64,000 bases of DNA from Nodosilinea sp. E11 (GTDB lineage Bacteria > Cyanobacteriota > Cyanobacteriia > Phormidesmidales > Phormidesmidaceae): assembly GCF_032813545.1 (NCBI RefSeq), contig NZ_CP136520.1, positions 3,652,001 to 3,716,000 on the forward strand, read 5' to 3'. This document shows, piece by piece, positions 16,463 through 25,380 of the stretch. The translations under genes were made by a program, and so were the position numbers. Position 1 is the first letter of the stretch. The number at the start of each line of letters is the position of its first letter. The notes below the pieces were generated by a model. That model was not told the DNA's origin. It did no database searches and saw only the letters and a list, made by a program, of their open reading frames with translations.

Positions 16463-17134
16463 CTATTTTTTCTTTTTCTTGCCCTTTGAACCAGACACCG
16501 CTCCGCCGCCAAAGCCAGGCTTAGCCGCTAGCTTTTTGCCGCCCTTCTGAGCCGCAATATCCCTGAACTCTGGCGGTTTGGTGCCCAGTTGTCTAGGTAA
16601 ACTCTGCGGCGGCGGGGCCTGTTGCTGCTTCACAAAGGCTTTGATATTGGCCATCATCTGCTCCTGCTTGGGGGTGTAGTGAATCGCTAGTTCTTCAGCG
16701 GTAAAGTCCGATTCTTGCTTGAGCCCCAGATCGACCTGCACCCGAGCCCAGGAGCCAACGAACATTTCGTCCACTTTTTTGGCGCTGTAGGCCGCCTCCA
16801 TTGCCGCGAGGTCGTAGCGCTGCAACACATCCGCCAGGGGAGCGATCGCCTCGGCGGCTTGCAGTTGCCCCAGCGATCGCCAGGCGTGGGCCGGTGCCCA
16901 TAGCGCCGCGTCTGGGTCGATGCCCGCCGCTCGAAACTCGTCTTCGCGATCGTAGTCGCCCTCAAAAAAGGCCCACAGTTGCTCGTCCTGGGCCATTTGA
17001 ATCAAGGCAGGAACGTAGTCAGCAGTCAGGCCAAATTCTTGGACGTAGTTGGGCCAATCTTTAGCGTTGACGCCCTGGCATTCGCCATAGTGTAACAGGG
17101 CATCAACCGGGGGCTGGTAGGTATGGAGTGTCAT
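16463..17134 (-). CDS. Hypothetical protein with poly-basic C-terminus
   Basis: 223 residues. I do not recognise a named family. Residues ~1-130 are helical and acidic, with WPNYVQEFGLTADYVPALIQ and LWAPAHAWRSLGQLQAAEAI, which resembles a HEAT-like repeat unit. Residues ~130-170 have a PKQEQMMANIKAFVKQQQ helix, and the last ~40 are Gly/Lys-rich, ending KGKKKKK, like nucleic-acid-binding or secretion-linked tails such as those of SEC-C proteins but without the cysteines. Codon use is like that of the surrounding genes, so I regard it as real. Confidence 0.7.
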   Translation of the reverse strand: MTLHTYQPPVDALLHYGECQGVNAKDWPNYVQEFGLTADYVPALIQMAQDEQLWAFFEGDYDREDEFRAAGIDPDAALWAPAHAWRSLGQLQAAEAIAPLADVLQRYDLAAMEAAYSAKKVDEMFVGSWARVQVDLGLKQESDFTAEELAIHYTPKQEQMMANIKAFVKQQQAPPPQSLPRQLGTKPPEFRDIAAQKGGKKLAAKPGFGGGAVSGSKGKKKKK

Positions 17135-17206
17135 AGCTCATTGCGAGAAAACAGCATCTAGTCAACTGCTAGCTCAATGACACATTCCATATTGGGCCAG
17201 GGGCGG

Positions 17207-20200
17207 TTAAGGCTGCAATACCTCTGAGCTATCTACCGTTTCTAACTGACTATCGGTGGCGATCGCCCGTTTGCCCCCCGACCCCAGCCCCCCGTGGAGC
17301 AGAGTATAGAAGCACGGAATAATAAACAGCGTCAGCACCGTTGCCAGAGACAGCCCTGAGAACACCACAATGCCCAGGGGCTGCAAAAATTCTGCCCCTT
17401 CACCGACCCCCAGCGCCAAAGGAAACAGGCCCAGCACCGTTGTAAAGGTGGTCATCAGAATTGGGCGCAGGCGACGGGGAGCGGCCCGCAAGATTGCCTC
17501 CTGCCGCGTGCAGCCTGAGGCTTCATAGATTTGATTGGCCAATTCCACCAGGATGATGGCATTGTTTACCACAATGCCCACCAGCAGCACTGCCCCCACT
17601 ACCACCGTGGCTCCGATCGCCGTCTGAGTCAAAAACAAACCGAGAATGCCTCCGGCCAGAGCTAAGGGCACCGTCAGCATAATCACCAGCGGGTCAATCA
17701 GGGAGTTGTACTGCACGGCCATCACCACAAACACCAGGAAGGCCGCCAAACCACCCAGTACCGAGAGCGACTGCTGAAGCTCTTGATTCGTTTCAGCCGC
17801 CGAACTGGGCAGTAGGGTAATGCCCCCGGGCAGGTCTAGCCCCGCCACAATGTCGGTGGCTTCAGCCAAGGCATCGCCCAGGCTAGCCCCTTCGGCCAGG
17901 TCGCCCGCAATCAAAAATACCTGCCGTCGGTTGATGCGCTGAATTTGGCCGGGGGCAGGGCCACGGCCCACCTGGGCCACATCGCCCAGCTGTACCAGTT
18001 GACCCCCGCTGGTGAACAAAGGAATATCTAACAGCTGAGCCGATCGCTGCACAGTGCCCGGTTCGAGCTGAACTTTGACATCGACCAGGCGATTGCCGCG
18101 CTGAAGCTGGGTGGGCACTGAGCCATTCAGCGCGGTTTGAATGGTCGTTCCAATATCGCCCGAGGAGAGGCCGAGGTTGGTGGCTCTCGCCCAGTCTGGG
18201 GTAATGCGTACTTCGTCTTGGGGGTCTTCGCCATCGGGGCGGAATCGGGCCAGGGTAGCTTGCTGACCCAGGGCCGCTAGCACCTGCTCCCCCGCTTCAA
18301 ACAGCGCGTCGGGGTCTTCGCCCTGGAGGCCCAGGTCAAGATCAGCCCGCACCGGAGAATTGGTCAAGTTGAGCCCTCGCACTGACTCAGGGCTGACGTT
18401 AACCCGAGTATTGACTAGGGGGAGACGGTTGAGTTCGGTATTGATGCGGTCTACGTAGGCAACGGTGTTGGTGCCTGGTTTGAGGGTGATGGTCGTGCTG
18501 CCGCGCAGGGTATTTTCGTTGGTGTTGCTGCCAAACAACGACCCGCCAGCGGTGGTAAAGGCATAGTCGGTTTCGGGCTGAGCCAGCAGCACTTCGTCGA
18601 TGGCCTGCATCACCCGCTGGTTGGCCTCAAGGGTGGTACCGGCGGGCAGCCGCACGTTTACCCGCGCCTGCCCAGTGCTGATGCGCGGCAAAATTTCCTG
18701 GGGAATTTGGCCCACCATCCAGAAGCTGCCACCGCCAAACACCAGCAGCGCCAGCCCAATCACTAAAAGGCGCTGCTGCAACACTCGACGCAGCAGGCGG
18801 CCGTAACCTAGCGTTAGGCCCTCCAGCCGGGTATTAAACCACCGAAATGGTCCCCAGCTTTGCAGCGATCGCGTCGGTCGGCCCATAATTAACCGCGAGG
18901 CCAGGGTGGGCACCACGGTGAGGGCCACCACCAGCGATGCCGCCACTGAAAAGCTAATGGTCAAAACCAGCTCGTTAAACACCAGCGAGATAATGCCGCC
19001 GATCAGCAAAAAGGGCAGCACCGCTACCAGGTTGGTAGTAGTTGAGGCCAGCAGCGCACTTTCTAACTCCTGGCTACTGGCCTCGGCCTGAAAAATGGCC
19101 TCGCGAGTACTAAAGCCTTCGTTCTGGCGGGAGGCCTCCATTTCTTCGGCCCGCTTGGCCATGTTTTCGAGCATGACAATGGAGTTATCCACCACAATGC
19201 CCACCCCCAGGGCCAGACCGCCCAGGCTAAAAACGTTGAGCGATAGCCCAAACAGCCCCATCAGCACCAGGGCCACCAGGGTAGCCAGGGGAATAGCGGT
19301 GACAATGATGAAGGTCTGCCGCAGCGAGCCCAAAAACAGCAGCACCACGACGCCTGCCAACGTAGCGCCGGTCAACCCTGCGATCGCCACGTTTTGAATC
19401 GAGTTGCGAATAAACCGCGACTCGTCGAGGGTGGCGGTCATATCCATGCCCTCAGGCATCGCTCCGCCCTGACGCATCTGGTCGAGCTTGGCCTTGACCC
19501 CGTCTACCACGTCAATGGTGTTGGCATCGGGCTGCTTTTGAATGCTCACTTTAACCGCCGGTTGACCGTTGAGACGCACCGCAATCCGCTGCTCTTCGAT
19601 ACCGTCGATTACCGTAGCCACATCTCGCAGGTAAACCTGCTGGGGCGGAGTGGTGCCTGGCACCGTAATTTGCAGATTTTGAATCTCATCGGCGGACTGA
19701 AACCGACCCACCAAGCGGGTCAGGGTTTCTTCACTGCCGCCGCGCAGGCGACCGCCTGAGATGTCCTGATTGCGCTCACGCAGGGCCTCGATCACATCTG
19801 TTACCCCAATACCCACCGCCTGCAAGCGGCGCAGATCCACATTCACCTGCACCTCCTCGTTAACGCCGCCCGAGACATCGGTGCTGGCTACGCCGGGCAC
19901 CTGCTGCAGCTCTCGCTCTAGTTCTTCTTCAGCAAAGATGCGCAGGTCTTGGGGGCTGAGGCGATCGGAGGTGAGCGCCATCTCGTAGACGGGCAGTTGG
20001 GAGGGGTCAAACTTAAACAGGCGCGGGGTTTCAATGTTGTCGGGCAGAGTGCTGCGGGCGCGGTTGAGGGCAGCCGTCGCATCGTTCAGGGCCTGGTCAA
20101 TATCGCCGCCGGGGGCGAAGAATAGGTCAATGCTGACTTGTCCTTCGCGAGTCTGAGAAAAAACCTGCACCACCCCCTCGGTGGTCGATAGCGCCTCTTC

Positions 20201-20434
20201 TAGGGGCCGGGTAATCTCATCTACGGCCACCTGGGGCGATAGACCGGGGGCATCACCCCGGACGCCAATGCGGGGATAGGTAATCGACGGCAGCAGATCG
20301 ACGGGCAGCTGGGTCGTAATAAAAAAGCCCATGACCAGCACCGTTAGCCCCAGCATGAGGGTGCCGATGTGCCGCCGAATGGCTAGCCCGCTGATGCTAA
20401 AGCGGCTGCCAGAAAGGGAGGAGGGGGGAGTCAT
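17207..20434 (-). CDS. RND-family efflux permease (AcrB-like)
   Basis: 1075 residues with the RND layout: TM1 (IGTLMLGLTVLVMGFFI), a large periplasmic loop beginning QLPVDLLPSITYPRI, TM2-6, a second loop after IPQEILPRISTGQARV, and TM8-12 ending with IILVELANQIYE and LRPILMTTFTTVLGLFPLAL. The TM4 proton-relay motif reads GIVVDNSIVMLEN, with one Asp and an Asn where AcrB has Asp-Asp, as in many non-proteobacterial relatives. It exports lipophilic compounds by proton antiport. The adaptor gene lies 31 bases upstream, so the two form an operon; an outer-membrane TolC partner is not in the window. Confidence 0.93.
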   Translation of the reverse strand: MTPPSSLSGSRFSISGLAIRRHIGTLMLGLTVLVMGFFITTQLPVDLLPSITYPRIGVRGDAPGLSPQVAVDEITRPLEEALSTTEGVVQVFSQTREGQVSIDLFFAPGGDIDQALNDATAALNRARSTLPDNIETPRLFKFDPSQLPVYEMALTSDRLSPQDLRIFAEEELERELQQVPGVASTDVSGGVNEEVQVNVDLRRLQAVGIGVTDVIEALRERNQDISGGRLRGGSEETLTRLVGRFQSADEIQNLQITVPGTTPPQQVYLRDVATVIDGIEEQRIAVRLNGQPAVKVSIQKQPDANTIDVVDGVKAKLDQMRQGGAMPEGMDMTATLDESRFIRNSIQNVAIAGLTGATLAGVVVLLFLGSLRQTFIIVTAIPLATLVALVLMGLFGLSLNVFSLGGLALGVGIVVDNSIVMLENMAKRAEEMEASRQNEGFSTREAIFQAEASSQELESALLASTTTNLVAVLPFLLIGGIISLVFNELVLTISFSVAASLVVALTVVPTLASRLIMGRPTRSLQSWGPFRWFNTRLEGLTLGYGRLLRRVLQQRLLVIGLALLVFGGGSFWMVGQIPQEILPRISTGQARVNVRLPAGTTLEANQRVMQAIDEVLLAQPETDYAFTTAGGSLFGSNTNENTLRGSTTITLKPGTNTVAYVDRINTELNRLPLVNTRVNVSPESVRGLNLTNSPVRADLDLGLQGEDPDALFEAGEQVLAALGQQATLARFRPDGEDPQDEVRITPDWARATNLGLSSGDIGTTIQTALNGSVPTQLQRGNRLVDVKVQLEPGTVQRSAQLLDIPLFTSGGQLVQLGDVAQVGRGPAPGQIQRINRRQVFLIAGDLAEGASLGDALAEATDIVAGLDLPGGITLLPSSAAETNQELQQSLSVLGGLAAFLVFVVMAVQYNSLIDPLVIMLTVPLALAGGILGLFLTQTAIGATVVVGAVLLVGIVVNNAIILVELANQIYEASGCTRQEAILRAAPRRLRPILMTTFTTVLGLFPLALGVGEGAEFLQPLGIVVFSGLSLATVLTLFIIPCFYTLLHGGLGSGGKRAIATDSQLETVDSSEVLQP

Positions 20435-20465
20435 GGATAGATGGGTGTGAGGGAGCTTGGGATCG

Positions 20466-21734
20466 TTACGATTCGGACGTTAAACTGAGCTCTACTGTCT
20501 GTCCGCCGGCTAGGGGCTGGCTGCTGCGCACGACGTACTGCTCTCCAGGGGCCAGGCCAGCCAGAATAGTCACCTGACCATCGGCGCGATCGCCCACCTG
20601 CACGGTGCGAGCTTCGACCACCGAGAGCCCATCGGCCTCGGTAACGACAAAAATTTGGTCCTCAGCCTCCTCAGCATTGCCGAGGGCATCTTCGGGCACC
20701 ACGACCGCATTGGCCTGGCTGCCAGCGCTAGTCACCCGAGCCAATAGGCCGCTGCCAATGCGGCCACCGGGGTTGGCGACAGTAATTTCTACCGGCAGCT
20801 GGCGGGAGGTGCTGTCGGCGACGGGCGAAATGCGGGTGACTTGGCCGGTGAAGGTTTCGTTGGCAAAGGCGTCGATCTCGATTTCAACCGACTGCCCCAC
20901 GCTGAACTCGCTCAGGTTGCTATCGGCGACTTCAATCACCACCAGCACCGCCGATAGATCGCCGAGGGTGAGCACCGCTTCGCCGGGTAAGACTAAATCG
21001 CCGGGTTCGGCAACTCGCTCTAGCACCACCCCCGAGAGCGAAGCGGTTAAGTTAGCAAAGGAGAGCCGCTGCTGGGTTTCTCGAAGAATTGAGCGCTGGG
21101 CTTCGACCCGCTGCTGGGCTGCCGAGACCGCCTGCTGCCGGGTGCGCACCTGCTCTTGAGATGACGCCAGGGCTTGCTCGGCTGTGCGTACGGTGGTTTG
21201 GGCTTGCTCGGCGGCCTGGGCGGCCACAGCCCCTTGGTCGGCCAGGGTCTGAAGGCGCTGGGCATCGTTGCTGGCCTGCTGAAGGCGCACTCTGGAGTCT
21301 TCGATGGAGGTGCGAATGTCGGCGAGTTCGGCCTCGGCCTGGGTGACTTCAAATTGGCGGGCGGCCAGCTCAGCCTGGGCCTCACCCACGGCGGTTTGCA
21401 ATAGCACGTTGTCGAGGGTGCCCACGACCTGGCCTTGTTGCACTACATCGCCCACGTCGCGGGTGAGCGACAGCAATCGGCCTTCGGCCTGCGATCGCAG
21501 CGACACCTGTCGCGCCGGGCGGGTTGTACCTGTGTAGACCCGGCCGCCGGCATCGGCGGCTTCAGCCACCGCGACATCAACCACCACGCCTGAGTCTCGC
21601 TCAGGTTGGGCTTGGTCCGTGGGCTCTACCGGCTGGCCGCAGGCTACCGTGGCGATCGCCATGCCGCCCAGCAGCAAATATCCAAATATGGGTCCAAAAA
21701 CGCGCCTTGACTGCCCTAACTGCTTCATCACCAT
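20466..21734 (-). CDS. RND efflux periplasmic adaptor (membrane fusion protein)
   Basis: 422 residues. The N-terminus MKQLGQSRRVFGPIFGYLLLGGMAIATVACGQP ends in a lipobox-like TVAC, so it is probably a lipoprotein. Then follow a beta/lipoyl half (VSLRSQAEGRLLSLTRDVGDV), a long alpha-helical hairpin rich in Gln/Ala (~100-200), the second lipoyl half (LTASLSGVVLERVAEPGD), a beta-barrel and a membrane-proximal domain (VQVGDRADGQVTILAGLAPG). This is the HlyD/AcrA family. It links the RND permease encoded 31 bases downstream to an outer-membrane channel. Confidence 0.92.
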   Translation of the reverse strand: MVMKQLGQSRRVFGPIFGYLLLGGMAIATVACGQPVEPTDQAQPERDSGVVVDVAVAEAADAGGRVYTGTTRPARQVSLRSQAEGRLLSLTRDVGDVVQQGQVVGTLDNVLLQTAVGEAQAELAARQFEVTQAEAELADIRTSIEDSRVRLQQASNDAQRLQTLADQGAVAAQAAEQAQTTVRTAEQALASSQEQVRTRQQAVSAAQQRVEAQRSILRETQQRLSFANLTASLSGVVLERVAEPGDLVLPGEAVLTLGDLSAVLVVIEVADSNLSEFSVGQSVEIEIDAFANETFTGQVTRISPVADSTSRQLPVEITVANPGGRIGSGLLARVTSAGSQANAVVVPEDALGNAEEAEDQIFVVTEADGLSVVEARTVQVGDRADGQVTILAGLAPGEQYVVRSSQPLAGGQTVELSLTSES

Positions 21735-22022
21735 GCGCTATTTCCCCAGCCTGTTAGGTTTACCTTACTTTACACTTCTCAGGCCAGCGTCTGTCTTTCA
21801 GCAGATGCCATCCAGACTGCTTTGTTTTAAGCCTTGATTTTGATTGCGATCGCATCGATACCGCTACGACCTAATACTGGCCTAACTCTGGTTAGACGGT
21901 GTTCAACTCCTCTATGTCATCCCGCAAAACGATGACAGAACGATGACTAGAAAATGACAGCTCTGTAATTTTTCTCCCGCCGAAGCAGCAGCGCCTGTGC
22001 CCCATCCCAGCTGTAGCTAGAC

Positions 22023-22589
22023 CTAGTCTGAGGTAGGGTTGGTAGCAGCTCTGGGCTGAGACGGATTGGCCGCCGATGGGGTAGACGGCTGAGGAGCCTT
22101 GGGCTCTGCCAGCAGAATGGGCGTAGCCCGCCAGCGCAGGGCCTCACCAGGCTGGCTGGAAGTCGGTTCAAGCAGCAGCCACTGCTCCTTGGTGTCGCCT
22201 CGCCGCAGATAGACGTCAAAATCACGGGTTTGGCGGCGTTGGGCAGCGGTGAGGCTGCCCCCCTTGAGGTGGTAGGTGCCGGCTACTTCTACCGTGGGCT
22301 GACCCGCCACCTCGGTCCAGTGGTGGTCGGCAATGCGAAGGCGGCCCACCTGGGCCAGGTCGGTAGCAGCGGCGGCGGGAGTAATTTGCCGATAGAGAAT
22401 CGCCTGGGTTTGGGCCAGCTTTTGGGCGATCGCCCCCTCAATGACAGCTCGTGGTGGTCGGGGGTTCGTCAAACCACACCCCAGCAGCGCCAGGCACATC
22501 ACGCCTACCAACAACCAGCGCATTGGGCGCAATAACGCCAGTTTTGCCATGAGTTTCGCCATCAGCTCTGCCCCTGTTGAACCCACCAC
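22023..22589 (-). CDS. Hypothetical lipoprotein
   Basis: 188 residues; later ATGs at codons 11 and 15 give equally good or better signal peptides. The stretch MRWLLVGVMCLALLGCGLTNP contains a clear lipobox (LLGC), so it should be lipid-anchored after cleavage before that Cys. The mature part has a mixed fold (VEVAGTYHLKGGSLTAAQRRQTRDFDVYLRRG) and ends in a Pro/Ala/Ser-rich, probably disordered tail. No family is recognised. It is on the same strand as the RND operon but ~290 bases upstream of the adaptor, and so probably separate. Confidence 0.7.
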   Translation of the reverse strand: MVGSTGAELMAKLMAKLALLRPMRWLLVGVMCLALLGCGLTNPRPPRAVIEGAIAQKLAQTQAILYRQITPAAAATDLAQVGRLRIADHHWTEVAGQPTVEVAGTYHLKGGSLTAAQRRQTRDFDVYLRRGDTKEQWLLLEPTSSQPGEALRWRATPILLAEPKAPQPSTPSAANPSQPRAATNPTSD

Positions 22590-22831
22590 CTTTAGGCTAC
22601 TGCCTTAGTCTCCTGAAAGAAACTACTCGTCAAACCGGCCTACAGACTGGTCAGCCCAACGATGACAGCGCCCAAACCAAACTTCTTGCTGAATGCAGAG
22701 CCCTCTCTGAGCACCCGCGCTGCCCGCCTCTGCCGCACTGGTGGCCATAGTAAAACCTAGGATAAATCAGGGTCAATGTGCTGCTTTGAAAAGCCTTTGC
22801 TATAGTTTGGTGTAGATTTTAAAGAGTACAT

Positions 22832-23692
22832 TTGATCTCAAGTAGTTCTGTGACCGCGGCCCTTTCAATCACCCCGTCTTTACAGCCTCGTCCGTTTCTT
22901 AAATGGGCCGGGGGCAAGGGGCGTTTGCTCAGCCAGTATGAGCCGTTTTTGCCGATGGCAATCGACACCTACTACGAGCCATTTTTAGGCGGCGGAGCCG
23001 TGTTTTTTTACCTGGTTGGGCGGATTCGGCGGGCCGTACTGGGAGACATTAACCCAGAACTGGTGAATGTTTACTGCTGCGTGCGCGACGATGTTGAGGC
23101 GCTGATTCGCCATCTGCGTCATCACCAGCGGTGGCACAGCCCCGACTACTACTATCACGTGCGCCAGCAGCGGGCCTTACCAACGGCAATTGAGCGGGCC
23201 GCCCGGCTGATCTACCTCAACAAAACCTGCTACAACGGCCTCTACCGCGAAAATTCCCAGGGACATTTCAACGTGCCTGTGGGTAACTATAAAAATCCGG
23301 CCATCTGCGATGCTTCCCTGCTGCGGACGGCTTCGGCAGCGCTGCAAATTGCAGAAATTCAAACGTTTTCGTTTGACAAGCTGGCGGAGCGATCGCTCTC
23401 GCCCCGCGATTTTGTCTACTTTGACCCGCCCTACCACCCGATTAGCTCGACCAGCAGTTTTACCGGCTACAGTCGCCACGGCTTTACTGGAGCCGATCAA
23501 GAGCGCCTGGCCCAGCTGTTTCGCACCCTGGCGGCCCAGGGGCAGCGGGTTATGCTGTCCAATTCTGATTGTGAGCTGATCCGTGAGCTCTATCGGGGGT
23601 TTACGCAGCACCCAATTTTGGCGGCCCGAGCGATCAATTCGCGGGCGGGGCGGCGGGGCAAAATTAGCGAGCTTTTGATTACCTCTCCCTAA
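22832..23692 (+). CDS. Dam-family adenine-N6 DNA methyltransferase
   Basis: 286 residues from TTG 22832; a GTG six codons later (22850) is possible. The N-terminal SAM motif FLKWAGGKGRLL and YEPFLGGGAVFFYL, the LGDINPELVN block, RLIYLNKTCYNGLYRENSQGHFNVPVG, and the catalytic FDPPY are all as in D12-class (Dam) enzymes. Relatives in cyanobacteria methylate GATC, the core of the HIP1 octamer that abounds in this window. No restriction enzyme is adjacent, so this is a solitary methylase. The GATC specificity is inferred from the family. Confidence 0.9.
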   Translation: MISSSSVTAALSITPSLQPRPFLKWAGGKGRLLSQYEPFLPMAIDTYYEPFLGGGAVFFYLVGRIRRAVLGDINPELVNVYCCVRDDVEALIRHLRHHQRWHSPDYYYHVRQQRALPTAIERAARLIYLNKTCYNGLYRENSQGHFNVPVGNYKNPAICDASLLRTASAALQIAEIQTFSFDKLAERSLSPRDFVYFDPPYHPISSTSSFTGYSRHGFTGADQERLAQLFRTLAAQGQRVMLSNSDCELIRELYRGFTQHPILAARAINSRAGRRGKISELLITSP

Positions 23693-23786
23693 TGTTGCCC
23701 CGTGATACTGCCTGGGATGGATGTAGTGAACAGAGACATTCGGTACAAATAAGAGTACGTTTTCGTTCCGTAAAGGCTGTCAGCTC

Positions 23787-24506
23787 GTGACCTCCTCCTT
23801 TAATAGTTCTGACTCTAACCGCAACACCTTTCAGGCTGTAACTCAGGTCATGCAGGCTATTGTGACCGTGCTTGACAACGCTACGGCCAGCACCGGCAAC
23901 GCGCTGGTATCGACATTGCAGCCCTTTTTAGAACCGGCCACTGCCACCGTGGGCAGTGTGGTTGGCCCCCTGGCGAATCTGCCGTTTATGAAGTTCGCCA
24001 CAGTGCTGCCGGGGATGAGGTGGCTGATGGCGGCTATTGGTCAGGTGAATGTGGAAGAGGTGCGATCGCAGGTCGATGAGCTGCGTCACCAATACCCGCT
24101 CGAAACCAAACGTGCCCTGGCCCAGCGGGTCATGGCCGAAACTGCCGTTAAAGCAGCAGGCGTAGGTCTAGCTACCAACTTTATCCCTCCCGTGGCCCTG
24201 GCTCTAGCGCTGGTAGATATTGGGGCGATCGCGGCTCTTCAGGCCAACATGATCTACCGCATTGCTACCATCTACGGCTATTCGCCCACCGACCACGATC
24301 GCCGGGGTGAGGTGCTAGCTATTTGGCTGCTGTCGTCCACCACCGGTGGCATGCTCAAGTCGGGGTTAAGCGTAGCTGAATTGATTCCTGGTTTAGGGGC
24401 CATTTTGGGCGTAGCCAGCAACGCCACCCTGCTTTACAGCGTCGGTTATTTTGCCTGCCGCTACTACGAAACCAAGCGATCGGCCCCCACCGAAATAGTG
24501 GTTTGA
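23787..24506 (+). CDS. Membrane-associated protein resembling DUF697/YcjF C-terminal region
   Basis: 239 residues from GTG 23787. The middle and C-terminal parts have long small-residue hydrophobic segments (GVGLATNFIPPVALALALVDIGAIAALQANMIYRIATIYGY; SVAELIPGLGAILGVASNATLLYSVGYFACRYY) as seen in the membrane part of DUF697 or YcjF-like proteins. The N-terminal ~90 residues are amphipathic and contain no GTPase motif, so if related it is the membrane domain alone. Function unknown. It is convergent with the CRR6-type gene. Confidence 0.65.
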   Translation: MTSSFNSSDSNRNTFQAVTQVMQAIVTVLDNATASTGNALVSTLQPFLEPATATVGSVVGPLANLPFMKFATVLPGMRWLMAAIGQVNVEEVRSQVDELRHQYPLETKRALAQRVMAETAVKAAGVGLATNFIPPVALALALVDIGAIAALQANMIYRIATIYGYSPTDHDRRGEVLAIWLLSSTTGGMLKSGLSVAELIPGLGAILGVASNATLLYSVGYFACRYYETKRSAPTEIVV

Positions 24507-24552
24507 GGCTAGGCCTCTAGAAGGCGACTGACAATCGGTTCACGGCGTGTTT

Positions 24553-24600
24553 GGCTTGTTTGAAGGGTTGGTTTTCTTAAGCCAGTAATTCAAACAAGCC
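24553..24600 (-). terminator. Hairpin overlapping the 3' end of the CRR6-type gene
   Basis: GGCTTGTTTGAA (24553-24564) is exactly complementary to 24589-24600 with 24 bases between. The right arm is inside the last codons of the CRR6-type gene and the loop contains its stop. Probably a 3' end structure; no long U-run follows. Confidence 0.5.
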
Positions 24601-25053
24601 ATCCTCAATTTCGTAGCCCAGCATCTGGGTCATAAACTTGAGCCGAGTATAGTTCGTAATTTTTTGGGAACGAAGCCAGGTTGCGATCGCAAAAATCTTT
24701 GCCATCATAAAAATTTCTAGGCCTTCGGGGTTGTAGCGAATTCCTTCGGTAGGGCTGAATTGATGCGGTACCAGCATGGCTGCGTAGCGCCCTAGTTCCC
24801 CAGCCTCCCAGTCCAGTATTAGAGGCAACCAAGGATAGACCGTATCAAGCCGAATGAACCACAGCCGCACTTCCGGCAGTTCCGACAGCTCCCTGGGGTC
24901 AGCGGGGTCACGACTGATGTCGATCACGAAGCGCAAAGCGGGCTCCTGCTCCAATACCTTACCCGCCGCCAGCAGCGGCTCAATGATCTCGTGGGCTGGG
25001 GCCAAATCCAGCGATTGCAGGTGAGACTCATGCAGAGTAATGGTGTGAGCCAT
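24577..25053 (-). CDS. CRR6-type NDH-1 assembly factor (DUF1817)
   Basis: 158 residues. It matches the CRR6/DUF1817 family throughout: LDLAPAHEIIEPLLAAGKVL, DPRELSELPEVRLWFIRLD, YPWLPLILDWEAGELGRYAAM, LVPHQFSPTEGIRYNPEGLEIF and QMLGYEIEDGLFEL. In plants and cyanobacteria CRR6 helps mature the NdhI subunit of the photosynthetic NDH-1 complex. It is soluble, without signal or TM segment. The gene is monocistronic here; its start at 25053 follows a GGCTC spacer with no strong ribosome-binding site. Confidence 0.85.
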   Translation of the reverse strand: MAHTITLHESHLQSLDLAPAHEIIEPLLAAGKVLEQEPALRFVIDISRDPADPRELSELPEVRLWFIRLDTVYPWLPLILDWEAGELGRYAAMLVPHQFSPTEGIRYNPEGLEIFMMAKIFAIATWLRSQKITNYTRLKFMTQMLGYEIEDGLFELLA

Positions 25054-25380
25054 GGACGAGATCCGAGCGCGCGACTACAGTTACAGCCCATTGTCGCAGA
25101 GGGAGGTCTCCCAGTCCCCAAATTTCTGCCCTCGAAGGCAAAGCTCAAGGCCTAGGGCACGTAGCTGTAGTCAGCCCGGTTAAGACATTTTCTTTAAAAA
25201 CGTTGAACGTTCAACGTTTTTAGGGTTTCTCGATGTCTTAACCCAGGTGAATATGGCTATAGTCAGAGAGGAGAGGCCGTGCAATCATAGATATCGCTTT
25301 GGGGATAGTGGTCGGGGGCCTAGGCCCGACACCGCCCAACCCAAACAGCTTTGTGTTGTAACGTTCATCGCGGCGGCTCT
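25054..25380. other. Intergenic region holding a nested palindrome
   Basis: Between the divergent CRR6-type gene and wecB. Apart from the palindromic element at 25178-25243, listed separately, I see short direct repeats GCTGTAGTCAG (25164) and GCTATAGTCAG (25256) on either side of it, and no gene. Confidence 0.5.
25178..25243. repeat. Nested inverted repeat around a 26-bp perfect palindrome
   Basis: The outer arms GGTTAAGACAT (25178-25188) and ATGTCTTAACC (25233-25243) are exact complements. They enclose a perfect 26-bp palindrome at 25196-25221, AAAAACGTTGAAC followed by its complement. Near-identical GCTRTAGTCAG motifs lie outside both arms. The layout suggests a small mobile element or a protein-binding cruciform rather than an ordinary terminator. 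Confidence 0.7.

Noticed and set aside
23743..23758. NtcA-like GTA...TAC upstream of the DUF697-like gene
   Set aside because: Spacing is ten bases, not the required eight.
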